Below are positions 34,865 through 45,042 of a stretch of DNA of 64,000 nucleotides, piece after piece. Every line of letters begins with the position of its first letter. Position 1 is the first letter of the stretch. A program made the translations under genes and the position numbers. The notes beneath the pieces are model-generated. The model saw only the letters and a list, made by a program, of their open reading frames with translations. It was not told where the DNA came from and did not search any database. The stretch covers positions 37,340,024 through 37,404,023 of the forward strand of contig OX638135.1 in assembly GCA_951804985.1 (NCBI GenBank), read 5' to 3'. The stretch comes from Dryomyza anilis (Eukaryota; Arthropoda; Insecta; Diptera; Dryomyzidae).

Positions 34865-35759
34865 ATGTAGCGTGCTAACGCAACGCACCAAAACATTGTA
34901 TGCTATAGAGTAGAAAGGATATGGGCAGAGTAAGCATAATTTGTAATGGTGGGTGGAGTTGATAAAAGTGAGAAGGGGTTGTATTACTCACTATAAATAT
35001 TCATTGTGAATGCTGAATAGCGATTTCGATAGATGGAGATGTCAATCGACACCACTAGATGGCCACAATGAAGGTTATAATTCAGTTATTGTAAATAGTT
35101 AGCGTGGGATTGTATCACCACTAAATGCATCGCTCGATGTAAGCAGATGTCAATAGACAACATTAGAAGGCGATGAGTACTGCTAGATGTCAAGGATCTC
35201 GATAGATGTAAATGTCGATAGACATCGCTAGATGACGCTGAATGCGATGTAATACACGAATCGTAAACTTGGTTAGTCAGAGCATGACTCATATATTTAC
35301 GGGGACTTATGTAATGTAAAAATTAAATTGTAGATGATTTAATTTAAATGAAAATATATTATTTCAACTATTTTGAGACAATCACACAGTACAAAGGAAA
35401 TTATTTTTTAAACAACATATCTCGATATTTATTTATTAGTATCATAAGGAATATCTGAGAATCAATTAAATTGAAAAAGGTTAAATTAGGAATTCGGATC
35501 ACAATTTTCGGTCATAAATACCGTCCGTCCCATTGACTGGAATTTTTTTAATTATATAATAAAAATACCACCCACTTAAAATATTAATGAACATTATATG
35601 TACAATTATGCTTTCGAAATATAATTCTGAAGCAATATATTGCAATATTTACGATTTACGATTAAAAGTAAAAGTAGAACCGTTCGAATTTTAGTAATTA
35701 ATATTCAAAAAATGTGTTCGTTAAAAATTAATAATGCAGGGGCTACCCTTTATAAATAT

Positions 35760-35935
35760 ACCATACGATTTAAAATCGATGCAGGTAAAACACAATGAAA
35801 CTCTATTGCCATAACTGCATTGGAATACATCCTATGGCTTTTCATTTACTTTACCTCCATAAGATTTCATCTACTGGGGCCAGTATAAAAATTTATACCA
35901 ACATCGGTTGACATAAAGTTGTGTTCTTCTTTGTT
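35760..35935. promoter_or_regulatory. Candidate promoter within the TIR
   Basis: TATAAATATACC (about 35751) and GTATAAAAATTTATACC (about 35883) lie upstream of the first plus-strand gene (ATG 36024). The same sequences, inverted, lie in the right TIR (near 51480 and 51340), upstream of the polymerase gene (ATG at 51186). One TIR-borne promoter could serve the outward-most gene at each end. This is inferred from sequence only. Confidence 0.4.
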
Positions 35936-36023
35936 TAATTGTTTATAACATTTTGTTATTGTTTAAAGTAAATTTTCATTTTAAACTTTTTAATTAAATA
36001 TAAAACAAAAAAAAAAACAAAAA

Positions 36024-36690
<667 letters not shown>

Positions 36691-36931
36691 TAAATCTATA
36701 TATCTGTAAAATATATTAATAAAAAAAGTAAATAAAATAAATTATGAAAAATATTTGTTATTTTTTCCTTGTTGTATGCCATCCAATGAGAGAATGCTGC
36801 TTTTATTGAATTCTTCTTTCTCTTATATACAGTCATGGCATATTAGCTTTATGTCGTTTAATTAGAAATTCATATAAAACACTTCCACAAAATAAAACTT
36901 TCAGATAGTATTGAATAAACTTCAACCAACA

Positions 36932-37276
36932 ATGTCGCTACTAAATGAATTAAACGAATGTACCAATACTGTGGGTCTCCGATATACAAAAGTGGACTCT
37001 CTTAAAATAGGAGTTGAGTATTCAATTACGGGATGTAAAGTTAAAGAAACTCAATACGGAGAGACAATTTCACTTCATTTAATGGATGAAGATGATACGT
37101 CATTGTGGATTTTTCTGCCAAAAAGAATTGGACAAGTTTTTCAAACGAAAAATCCTTACAAAAAACTAAAAGATAGCGGAATACAAGGAGTCATTTTCAA
37201 AGGTCGAGACAAAGCCAAATATAACATGGCAGTATTTGAATTTATAGCAAAGAAAATAAATTTTGATCATAATTAA
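36932..37276 (+). CDS. Small Polinton protein, possible OB-fold ssDNA-binding type
   Basis: 114 residues from ATG 36932, which has an A at -3. An in-frame TTG lies seven codons upstream. Pattern: an N-terminal LNELNE helix, then alternating strands (YSITGCKVKETQYGETISLH, LWIFLPKRIGQVF, GVIFKGRD). The KETQYGETISLHL...LWIFLPKR layout resembles small proteins of arthropod mobile elements that I would place with OB-fold nucleic-acid binders. This is an inference from strand pattern, not from a diagnostic residue. The frame is intact. A DINE-1-like element begins about 30 bp after the stop. Confidence 0.5.
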   Translation: MSLLNELNECTNTVGLRYTKVDSLKIGVEYSITGCKVKETQYGETISLHLMDEDDTSLWIFLPKRIGQVFQTKNPYKKLKDSGIQGVIFKGRDKAKYNMAVFEFIAKKINFDHN

Positions 37277-37308
37277 TAATATATAAATAGTATATAAAAT
37301 AAATAAAA

Positions 37309-39426
37309 AAGGTTTGATCACATGGGAAATTTTAAATTTGGTGTTATTATGATAGTTAGGATTATCAAAATTATAGTCGGTCTAAGCCGACTATAAATAG
37401 ATGTGTGGTTACCATTCAAAGTGGTATATAGGTCACCAGGGTAAACAAATTCGGAAAATAACTACAAACTTTCAATCGCTGAAGAATTTCCATTCATTTG
37501 ATACCCATATTTACAAATGGGTAGGTGTACCGAATTTCAATTTTTTTTTTGTGAACCACAAGTCTTTTCGCCGGAAAATATTATTATCATGTATTTGAGC
37601 ATGATATCAATATATATTTGACCAAAAAAGTTTACCTAAGCACGTATACATAAAAATTGATCTTTATATGTACATTTTATATGAGGTATTTGACATAAGT
37701 GGTCGGATCATAGGTCACAATGGACCGATCTCGCCAATTTTTTCGCACATACAGCGTAGGTATATTAGTAATCTAAGTTATAAGTTTCATTTATCTAGCT
37801 CTTCAATTAAAAGTAGTAGGGATTTCAACAGACAGACGGACAGACATACAGACAGAATCGACTCAGGGGGTCATGCTGATCAAGAATATATATCAGAGCT
37901 CTCGATTACCCGGGTGCCCGGGTACCCGGGCTACCCGGGTTTTTCGAGCTACCCGGGTAATACCTGGGTTGTTCAAATACTCGAAAAACCCGGGTATTAA
38001 TTGTTCTAGCTACCCGGGTAATTTGTTCGTTCGTTTGTTCGAGCTATTCGAGTAGCTCGTTTGTTCGAGTAGCTCGATTGCTCGTTCGTTCGATTGACGA
38101 TTGTTCATTTCATAGCTTGTTAATTTGTCACTCCGTTCGTTTGCTTTATGTGGGAGTTGGTCGGAAGTGGTTGGAAAAATGTAGGTGGACAAAAGTGGTT
38201 GGTTGGGCAAAAGTGGGCGGAAAGTGATAAAATACCGAAATAAATGTTATTGCAGAAATCGGTAGCAGACATCAAGGGAAATCGAATGGTACCACTCTCA
38301 GTGGTCCCTAAAGGGGGTCAAAAACCACTTTTTGTCCAATATTGCGGAAATGGATAGCGAACCTCATTAGAAGACTAATGGTACCCTTTGGAGTGGTCCC
38401 TGACCCCCAAAAGGGGGTCAAAAACCCATTTATGACCGAAATTTTTTTTATTTCGGAAATCGATAGCGGACATCATTAGAAGGCTAATGGTACCCTTTGG
38501 AGTGGTCCATGACCCCCAAAAGGGGGTCAAAAACCCATTTATGACCCAAAAATTTTTATCTCGGAAATCGATAGCGGACATCATTAGAAGGCTAATGGTA
38601 CCCTTTGGAGTGGTCCAGGTCGCCCCAAAGGGGGTCAAAAACCCCATTTTCGAAATAGATAGCTGACGTTATGAAATGCATTTTGACATTCACAAAATAT
38701 TTGTTTCGAAAATGGGGGTTTTGACCCCCTTTGGGGGGACCTGGACCACTCCAAAGGGTACCATTAGCCTTCTAATGATGTCCGCTTTTGGACAAAAAGT
38801 GGTTTTTGACCCCCTTTTGGGGGTCAGGGACCACTGAGAGTGGTACCATTCGATTTCCCTTGATGTCTGCTACCGATTTCTGCAATAACATTTTTTTCGG
38901 TCTATTATCACTTTCCACCCACTTTTGCCCACCCACCCACTTTTGTCCACCTACATTTTTCCAACCACTTCCGACCAACTCCCACATCAAGCAAACGAAC
39001 GGACAGACAAATTAACAAGCGATGAAATGAACAATCGTCAATCGAACAAACGAACGAACGAACAAGCTACTCGAAGCTCGAACAACGATCGAGCTACTCG
39101 AACAACGAACGAGCCATCGAGTTACTCGAACAAACGAGCTACTCGAATAGCTCGGACAAACGAACGAACCAACTACCCGGGTTTTGCGAACTACCCGGGT
39201 AGCTCGAACATTTATTACCCGGGTTTTTCGAGTATTTGAACTACCCGGGTATTACCAGGGCTCTCGAGCGCCCGGGTACCCGGGTACCCGGGCTACTCGA
39301 AAATACTCGTATGAAATCGAGAGCTCTGATATATATACTTTTCCATACCGGATATGCTTCCTTCTGGGTGTTACAAACGGCGTACCAAACTGAATATACC
39401 CTTTCACTCTTAGTGTTGGGTATAAA
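37309..39426 (-). mobile_element. DINE-1-like element, copy 10, inside the Polinton
   Basis: Minus orientation. Its left end (GGTTTGATCACATGGG) lacks the usual CCAGTTGGGAA. It is interrupted by an hAT-type foldback at 37894-39328. It lies between two oppositely oriented Polinton genes and disrupts none. Confidence 0.8.
37894..39328. mobile_element. hAT-type foldback MITE with ACCCGGGT and TACTCGA words
   Basis: 1,435 bp beginning CAGAGCTCTCGAT and ending ATCGAGAGCTCTG, flanked by the 8-bp duplication ATATATAT (37886-37893 and 39329-39336). Other DINE copies have AAGAATATATATACTTTT with a single ATATATAT. The ends hold dense ACCCGGGT and GAGCTACTCGA words. The middle has three or so 110-bp units around GGTACCCTTTGGAGTGGTCC on the left, inverted on the right. 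The CAGAG start and 8-bp duplication are hAT hallmarks. Confidence 0.85.
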
Positions 39427-39470
39427 AATATTAAAAGGAAAAAAAAAACATTGTTTTAATTTATTTCAGT

Positions 39471-39941
39471 TTATTTTTTGCTTTTCTTATTTTTGAAGTT
39501 TTTCTTATACAATTTTAAAACATTTACATCATTATACTTATTATTAGTTTTATTAAACAATTTAAGAAAATTTTGAAGGCTTTTTTTCTTGCTTTTGAAT
39601 AAAGCAAATAAACAGCAGTAGTATCCACAAGTGTTGGAAAAATCACCTTGAAGTCGTTGTTTATTATAAATAATTTTTTTACTATTTCTATTGATAAAGT
39701 TTATAAACTCTTGTTTATCAGGTGCATGTCCAGATGAATCAAAATACTCTGCATTATTTTTATCATTAAAATAAAATGCAATCCAATGAGAACCTGGAGC
39801 ATAAGAAGGATCAGTATTTGCTATTATAATAGCTGGTTTCGTTATTGTTTTTGGCAATTGATCTGACGCAAACACCCCCTTGAGATATCGTCTGATGAAA
39901 GTATTTTTACTCAGATCATTTCTTATTTGCAAAGTATTCAT
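39471..39941 (-). CDS. PRO: Polinton cysteine protease (Ulp1/adenain-like)
   Basis: 156 residues from ATG 39939-39941. In Polintons this enzyme is thought to process capsid proteins, as adenain does in adenoviruses. Visible catalytic elements in order are the His in GSHWIAFYF (about residue 53), the Asp in EYFDSSG (about 69), the oxyanion Gln in RLQGDFSNTCGYYC and the nucleophile Cys of TCGYYC (about 109). The C-terminus is lysine-rich. The frame is intact with all catalytic residues present. The gene follows the major capsid gene by only two bases on the same strand, the usual Polinton neighbour. Confidence 0.88.
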   Translation of the reverse strand: MNTLQIRNDLSKNTFIRRYLKGVFASDQLPKTITKPAIIIANTDPSYAPGSHWIAFYFNDKNNAEYFDSSGHAPDKQEFINFINRNSKKIIYNKQRLQGDFSNTCGYYCCLFALFKSKKKSLQNFLKLFNKTNNKYNDVNVLKLYKKNFKNKKSKK

Positions 39942-39943
39942 AT

Positions 39944-41244
39944 TTATAAAGTAACTCGAACGTTTCGATTTCGATCAATGTCTAGCATAGAATCATATTC
40001 GCTATAAGCAATGCAAGTTATAGCCTCTTCTAATGGTTTAGCAAATCTTCCTTCGATTCTAATGGTTCCTTGATTTAATAAGTTTGCACACATGTGGGTA
40101 TTAGATTGATCAGCAGTAAGATCAAATGCTAGAATGAAAAATCCATTATCAAACAAGTCCTTAGTTATATGATTTCCTTTATCGAAATATTTAATTCCAT
40201 TCCCCTTGAAAAGCAAATCGTATCCTCTGGAGCTTATACCATTGATGTGATTTTGATAATCAAATTCTAATGGTTGAGAAGGTACTTGGACTCCATTAAT
40301 TGATAGATTAAATCGTTGTAAATTAAAATGTTTAAATTCAAAAGGGTTGAGTTTTCTATCTCCTGTATATGCTTTATTTGACACCATACAAAACGATAAA
40401 TAGTTGGGTAGCTGTCCAATTACCAGATTATCAATTGATAGAGAGTGATTGCCTGGATAAAGTGTGAATGACTTTACTTCTACTCTGCTGTATGGATATA
40501 TAGTGTTTTTGTTTTGTAACACCTTATGATGAGCGAGAAGTATTCCTGGATTAATTGTAACATGATTCATAAATAATTGAGCCTCCAAAATTTTAAGTGA
40601 TGATTCGCCAGTTGTTTCTAGAATATAAAATGCAGACTTCTTTAAATTGAATGTAATTCTCAAATCCACATTGTTCAGCAATAATTTTGTTTGATTGAAA
40701 ATATCTCCATGCACTTTTCCATATAGTTCAACTTTATTACTTTTTTGGAAAATGATTTTTCGGGTGTCAATGCAGTGTTACTGGCCGAATCAACAGCAGA
40801 ATCTGGATACCAACCTGAGGTGGTTAAATGTGTTTTATTGGCATCCGTCCCATAGTTTAATAGAGTTTGTATATATGATCGATAATGATAGTTATTATCG
40901 CTCTGCGAAATCAACACATTGTTTAAATATACTGAAGTGCTCCTGAATATTGAGTGAAGAATATTATTAACTACGCTAACAGAACCATCAGTTATGTCAT
41001 TATTATATATATCTTTTAATTGTACCACAAGTCGTAAATAAACACTAGACAAATCTCGATATGTTTCACCATTTCCTAGGCACACAAATTCAATTGTCCC
41101 AGCAATATCTAAAGATGCAATCGGATTATATGCGACTTCTTCCGTACGCAAAAAACAATTTTGAATTGGAAGAGATTCAAATAAATCAAGTTCACTTTTC
41201 ATGCACTCCATTTTTATGTTTTTATTTTTATGAGAAAATATCAT
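39944..41244 (-). pseudogene. MCP: Major capsid protein gene (double jelly roll), frameshifted
   Basis: Two frames share one capsid gene. The N-terminal part (41244 down to about 40675) contains KSELDLF, EEVAYNPIASL, IEFVCLGNGETYRDLS and HYHYRSYIQTLLNYG-like blocks typical of the first jelly roll. Its likely start is the ATG at 41211 or 41202, because the family usually begins shortly before KSELDLF. The C-terminal part (about 40714 to 39944) lacks an ATG at its upstream edge and continues with DLRITFNLKKSAFYIL, ILLAHHKVL, IYPYSRVEVKSF and FILAFDLTAD. The two overlap near 40,700-40,750 in different frames, so a small indel has broken the gene. The intact product would be about 420 residues. 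Confidence 0.85.
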
Positions 41245-41384
41245 TTGTTAAGTTTTTTTTTGTTTTACGTAGATATTTACGTATTTTTTTGAAACGTTTG
41301 CTGGTGGTTGTTTTTCTAAAATGATGAATCCGCTTAGAATTCTTTCGTTTTATATTATTTTTACCCGATCCCTTTTGAAATTTC

Positions 41385-41663
41385 TTAGATGACTATTGCC
41401 TCTCTACCTTGTTCTTCCAAAATATTTCTAAGTGGCTTCCTTCCAAAGTCATTAATAATAGATTTTCCAGATTCAATAGCTTGATTTTTTACAGCATTTA
41501 AGCCCGAAAGAAATAAAGGTTTTAAATTTCTATACAATCCAGCAAAGAATGATCCAATTCCTCTACCTTGCTGAACTAATCTCGGGGTTATGTAAAGTGT
41601 TCCAATATGACTTATTCCGGATCCAGATTGATTAAGATAGTAATGAGTATATAGTTGCTCCAT
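41385..41663 (-). CDS. Polinton minor capsid/core protein, adenovirus pVI/pX-like
   Basis: 92 residues from ATG 41661-41663. It has an N-terminal Tyr/Gly-rich segment (YYLNQSGSGISHIG), then GRGIGSFFAGLYRNLKPLF, an amphipathic glycine-containing helix, and the SGLNAVKNQAIESGKSIIND segment. This order is a conserved small protein of Polintons and adintoviruses that is usually compared with adenovirus pVI or pX. I infer a membrane-active or core role. The frame is intact. It lies between the major capsid and penton genes on the same strand. Confidence 0.65.
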   Translation of the reverse strand: MEQLYTHYYLNQSGSGISHIGTLYITPRLVQQGRGIGSFFAGLYRNLKPLFLSGLNAVKNQAIESGKSIINDFGRKPLRNILEEQGREAIVI

Positions 41664-41709
41664 GACTTGTTGTTTTAAATATGAGTATATTATTAGAGTT
41701 CATCGTCAT

Positions 41710-42171
41710 TTATAGTCTTTTATTTATTTTTCGGAAGTGAAGAGTAAGATATATTGGTACACTGCTTGGTTTAAAATGAGTTTTACGTCCATTTAGATCA
41801 GTTATTAGAATAGAAACATCCTTAATTGTTAATATTTCAAGTGGATAGTATTCTACCAATGAAAATCTTAGTAGTTGTCTAATTCCATTGTAAGCTATCA
41901 CCTTCAAACATCTAAAATTTGTGTCACCAACACATCTAGGTTTAATTATATCAGTATACACCAGCAAAATGTCTGGTACTAAAACTTCTGCTACACTCGT
42001 ATCTATATGTCGATGATTTACAAATATTTCAGTAAGTCCAACTTCCCAATCTTCGGTTATTTGCGTAGAAATATTTATTATGTTGGTGAATGCAGATTGT
42101 ACATTTTTAGTGTATACACTCATAGAGTTATTACTCATAAGCGTCACAAAAAATTCGCTTAAGTTGTTCAT
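41710..42171 (-). CDS. Minor capsid (penton-type single jelly roll) protein
   Basis: About 153 residues if it starts at ATG 42171 (MNNLSEFFVTLMSN). The open frame extends upstream to about 42210 with another ATG at 42189. Blocks typical of the Polinton penton homologue are SEFFVTLMSNNSM, EDWEVGLTEIFVN, LLVYTDIIKPRCVGD, YYPLEILTIKDVSILI and LNGRKTHF. The protein forms the capsid vertices in related viruses. The frame is intact. It is followed by the small pVI/pX-like gene. Confidence 0.82.
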   Translation of the reverse strand: MNNLSEFFVTLMSNNSMSVYTKNVQSAFTNIINISTQITEDWEVGLTEIFVNHRHIDTSVAEVLVPDILLVYTDIIKPRCVGDTNFRCLKVIAYNGIRQLLRFSLVEYYPLEILTIKDVSILITDLNGRKTHFKPSSVPIYLTLHFRKINKRL

Positions 42172-42226
42172 TATGGCGTATATCAACATATAATAAATCT
42201 TTTTACTCAATGTTGTATTTTATATT

Positions 42227-42915
42227 CTATAATGTTATCCACTCAACGTCGTTTTCACCATATTGCACCGATTTCATAGTCTGCTTAACTTTATATGGTT
42301 GACTTAAAACTCGATATTTTTTATCTTTTTTCTTTAATGTAGCTCTAGTTAGTTTCAAATACTGTTTTTTTCTAGGATTGTCCACAGTACTATTTAAATT
42401 TGGTGTCATATCCAAAAACTTTCGTTTTACTTTTTTAGGAGTTGGTGTAGTCGGAACATCAGTTTTTTTTTTCTTGTATTTACTAAGTATTGCGGAGACT
42501 TGAGTTTTTTAGGGTTCACCGTTTTACTACTATATATAATTTCTTCATTTTCATTATTTCGGTCCAAATATTTCTGATTATCACTATGTGACAATGGTAT
42601 CGAATTTATATTACCTGAACTGTGCACATTAGTAAAATCACTTGTCTGAGTTCCAATGTCTTTTCTGTCGTTTATTTGTTCACCTTCATTATTTACTTCT
42701 AATTGTTTAGGAAGTTTCAAATTGCGTTTTAAATGAAAATATTTGTTTAGTTTTTGTTGAATACTTAACCATTTATTAAAGTCGGTTACATTTTTATTTG
42801 AAAATATTGGTAAAAGTTTTCGATTTAAAAATATTGATGCAGAAGAGTCATTTAAAATCATATTATATGTATTTGGATGTATTAACAAAACTTTATTTAA
42901 TTTCAATTTAGACAT
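42227..42915 (-). pseudogene. Basic Polinton protein of unknown function, frameshifted in an A-run
   Basis: The first part starts at ATG 42915 (MSKLKLNKVLLIHPN) and includes SASIFLNRKLLPIFSN, DFNKWLSIQQKLNKYF and a polar, low-complexity middle (KDIGTQTSDFTN). The frame leaves the expected path at a run of A residues near 42,465-42,477. A second frame continues with a basic segment and PRKKQYLKLTRATLKKKDKK, ending at 42227. Together they would give a product of about 225 residues with a very basic C-terminal half, suggesting nucleic-acid binding. I do not recognise the family. Its placement between ATPase and penton is typical for structural or core proteins. Confidence 0.6.
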
Positions 42916-43191
42916 TTTCAATTAATTTTCCAATTACTCCGGACAGCAGCGAAGAAATAAGCACTGGTAAGAATCCTTCATTCTGAATAAGAACTTTTCG
43001 TTTCGAGCTCAGTGATCGCTTTGAGCAGGCCAGACATCTAATTTCTTTTTTATACTTTTCTAAATATTGCTTATCATTAATTTTTAACTTATTATTTCCT
43101 CTGAGTGTATTATTTCTGCTATGGTGTTAATCAGATCAGGAGATTCGTTTTTCAATATAGCTTTTCTCAATTTTGTATCAGCATTTTTGAT
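42908..43191 (-). pseudogene. Small Polinton protein (LRKAILKN family), frameshifted
   Basis: On the minus strand from about 43191 a frame reads NADTKLRKAILKNESPDL and INTIAEIIHSE. It shifts near 43,080-43,090 to a second frame with LEKYKKEIRCLACSK and QNEGFLPVLISSLLSGV, ending at 42908 and overlapping the next gene's start. This two-part pattern (a helical LRKAIL start, a lysine-rich middle, a GGFLP-LL-LLS tail) recurs in animal Polintons. Function unknown. The expected initiator position reads ATC, not ATG, so the start may be lost too. It overlaps the end of the ATPase region. Confidence 0.5.
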
Positions 43192-43863
43192 CGTACAAAA
43201 TATGCTTGTTTTCCTTCAATCGCTTTAGATTCTTTTTGTAAACCATTTTCACTGGTATCGCAGTAACAATAACAAAAATCTTTATCAAAAATATTTGTTC
43301 GATATCTTAATAGATCATTTACACTTTGAGTAAGATCAATTAGTAAATAGCCATGTGGTTCATCGGTAACCTCTTTATATATCCTCATCAACTCTTTTGA
43401 ATTTTCAGGACAAATTTGTCTGGCCAAGTGCTGAAATTGTAGTTTATCCCGAGGATTCTTAAATACAACAATATATTTTGTATTCAATGAAATGTCTCGA
43501 GTATGGGAAGATTTATGAAAAATATTTTGAGTTATTAATTATAGACAAATTTCGATGATGTGATCCTTTTGTAAAAAGTTCAAATATTTCTTTATTGAAT
43601 GCTCCCATCATTAGATCATCCAAAATAATAAGAACTGGTTCATTTAATTCATTTTCGAAATTATCAGGCATTCCTTTAAAATATTCAATATTTTTAAACG
43701 ACGGCTTTGCATGTTCTTCTCCATAACACCAAATGACTCTATTAATATGCTTGCTAATCAATATATCTCTGTTTTCTAATAAATTCTTCAAAAATGTAGT
43801 TTTTCCTGAACCTGATGGTCCGCTAATTAGCATTGTGAATGGATGAAAAAATTGATAAAACAT
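43167..43863 (-). pseudogene. ATP: Packaging ATPase (FtsK/A32-like), frameshifted
   Basis: Starts at ATG 43863. Walker A is ISGPSGSGKTTFLKNLL (about residues 13-29) and Walker B is VLIILDDLM (about 78-86). The family-typical TKGSHHRNLS follows. The first frame then terminates at 43513 in a non-homologous tail. A second frame (about 43530-43167) continues with VVFKNPRDKLQFQHLARQI, GYLLIDLTQSVNDLLRYRTN and IF. A small indel near 43,520-43,535 has therefore split the gene. The enzyme pumps genome DNA into capsids in related viruses. The full product would be about 225 residues, normal for Polintons. Confidence 0.88.
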
Positions 43864-43930
43864 TTTATATGATTGAACTATATAATACGAATGAAAGACA
43901 TTTTTGATTTCATATTTTATATATACTCAT

Positions 43931-44227
43931 TTATTTAATTAAATTAATGTGTGTACTAAACCTAATTCTTAAATATAACTTCATAAGTTTTTCAATCTTT
44001 TCACAGGTATACTTGAAGTATGAACATTCGCAGGTATCTGGTCCGCATGTTGTTTCATTTTTAGACCAAGAACAACATACATATTGTTTTTCATTAGTTG
44101 AATTCACCTTTTCCATATACTGATATAGCTTTAAAGATTCGATGTGATCTAAAATTTCCAAAAATTTCCAATCAAATAAGACATTTTCAAACTCATTTAA
44201 AAAACGTTTAACAGTCAATAGATCCAT
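43931..44227 (-). CDS. Cysteine-rich Polinton protein, unknown
   Basis: About 98 residues from ATG 44227 (MDLLTVKRFLNEFENVLF). The open frame extends upstream to about 44272 without another ATG. A cluster YVCCSWSKNETTCGPDTCEC followed by FKYTC gives seven cysteines in about 30 residues, suggesting zinc binding or disulfides. No family recognised. Located between the ATPase and the 197-residue gene on the same strand. Confidence 0.5.
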   Translation of the reverse strand: MDLLTVKRFLNEFENVLFDWKFLEILDHIESLKLYQYMEKVNSTNEKQYVCCSWSKNETTCGPDTCECSYFKYTCEKIEKLMKLYLRIRFSTHINLIK

Positions 44228-44339
44228 GTCCGGAGTGTAAAATATTTTACGTGTATCTTCGATGAAATTCAAAACTTGACTAAAATTAATCGACTATACA
44301 TTCAGAACTTAATTATATAAAATAAAAGACGAATGATAT

Positions 44340-44344
44340 TTAGT

Positions 44345-44398
<54 letters not shown>

Positions 44399-44933
44399 AT
44401 GTTTTCATACTATTATATAATGATTTAGACAACAATTTCACAATATTCATTATTGCAAAAGTAGTTTTTTCCAAGTGCACAAAAATTTTAAAAACATTAG
44501 TGCATTTGTATCTAAAATCCATATGTAACTGGCAATTTGTAAAATAGTTTGGTAAATTAACTAAACTCGTATCAAGTTTAACATTAATTATTTTAGATGA
44601 TACAAATCTCTCTAGGAAATCTTGTTTGTGCTGTCCTACAACCAAAATTGTAGTATATTTCTGGAGCGGTTCCAGAATATCTGCAACATTTAAATATTCG
44701 ATGAATCCCTCTGACCAATCCAGTCCGTTAATATGTCGTTTGCAGAACAAATGTCTCCGTTTCGATGCGATATCTAATTCATTATATGAATATGGTGATT
44801 TAAAAAGGTAGTAGTTAGGTATTACTGAACCTCCACTCATATACGCCAACTCTTTAATGAATACTTGATTGCCGTTTCCAGTTATATATTGGAAATCTAC
44901 TAATACAACCTTTCCTTTATCAACTGCGTTCAT
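44340..44933 (-). CDS. Polinton-associated protein of unknown function with microsatellite-encoded tail
   Basis: 197 residues from ATG 44931-44933. The N-terminus KVVLVDFQYITGNGNQVFIK and then ELAYMSGGSVIPNYYLFKSP, KRHINGLDWSEGF and TTILVVGQHKQDFLERF form an alternating alpha/beta pattern. I recall a similar pattern in uncharacterised proteins tied to arthropod and cnidarian mobile elements. It may have an RNase H-like or nuclease-like fold, but no catalytic set is certain. The last residues (IYIYIY...VY) are encoded by the (AT)n run at 44349-44392, so the original C-terminus may have been replaced by the microsatellite. Divergent from the gene at 45043. Confidence 0.55.
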
Positions 44934-45042
44934 TTTAAATTTGACGATATTTATTAAATAAAGTATTTTTAAATTTTTGAACTGCTTATATAGCGAGCAT
45001 GCCCCAAGAAAAAAATTAGTGTTTCTTAGTTTGTTTTAAAAG

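Larger units (their letters stand above)
33769..35990. repeat. Left terminal inverted repeat of the Polinton
   Basis: Matches the inverse of 51245-52507. Its outer part is an array of a 192-bp unit (33769-33960, 33961-34152, 34153-34908 interrupted by a solo LTR, and a partial unit 34909-35012). The inner part (35013-35990) contains TATCGACATTTACATC-type motifs and TATAAAA boxes. Without the solo LTR it is 1,662 bp. Confidence 0.9.

Noticed and set aside
34153..34908. 192-bp arrays as a CRISPR or satellite locus
   Set aside because: Unit length, absence of spacers and exact coincidence with the transposon terminus show it is part of the Polinton TIR.
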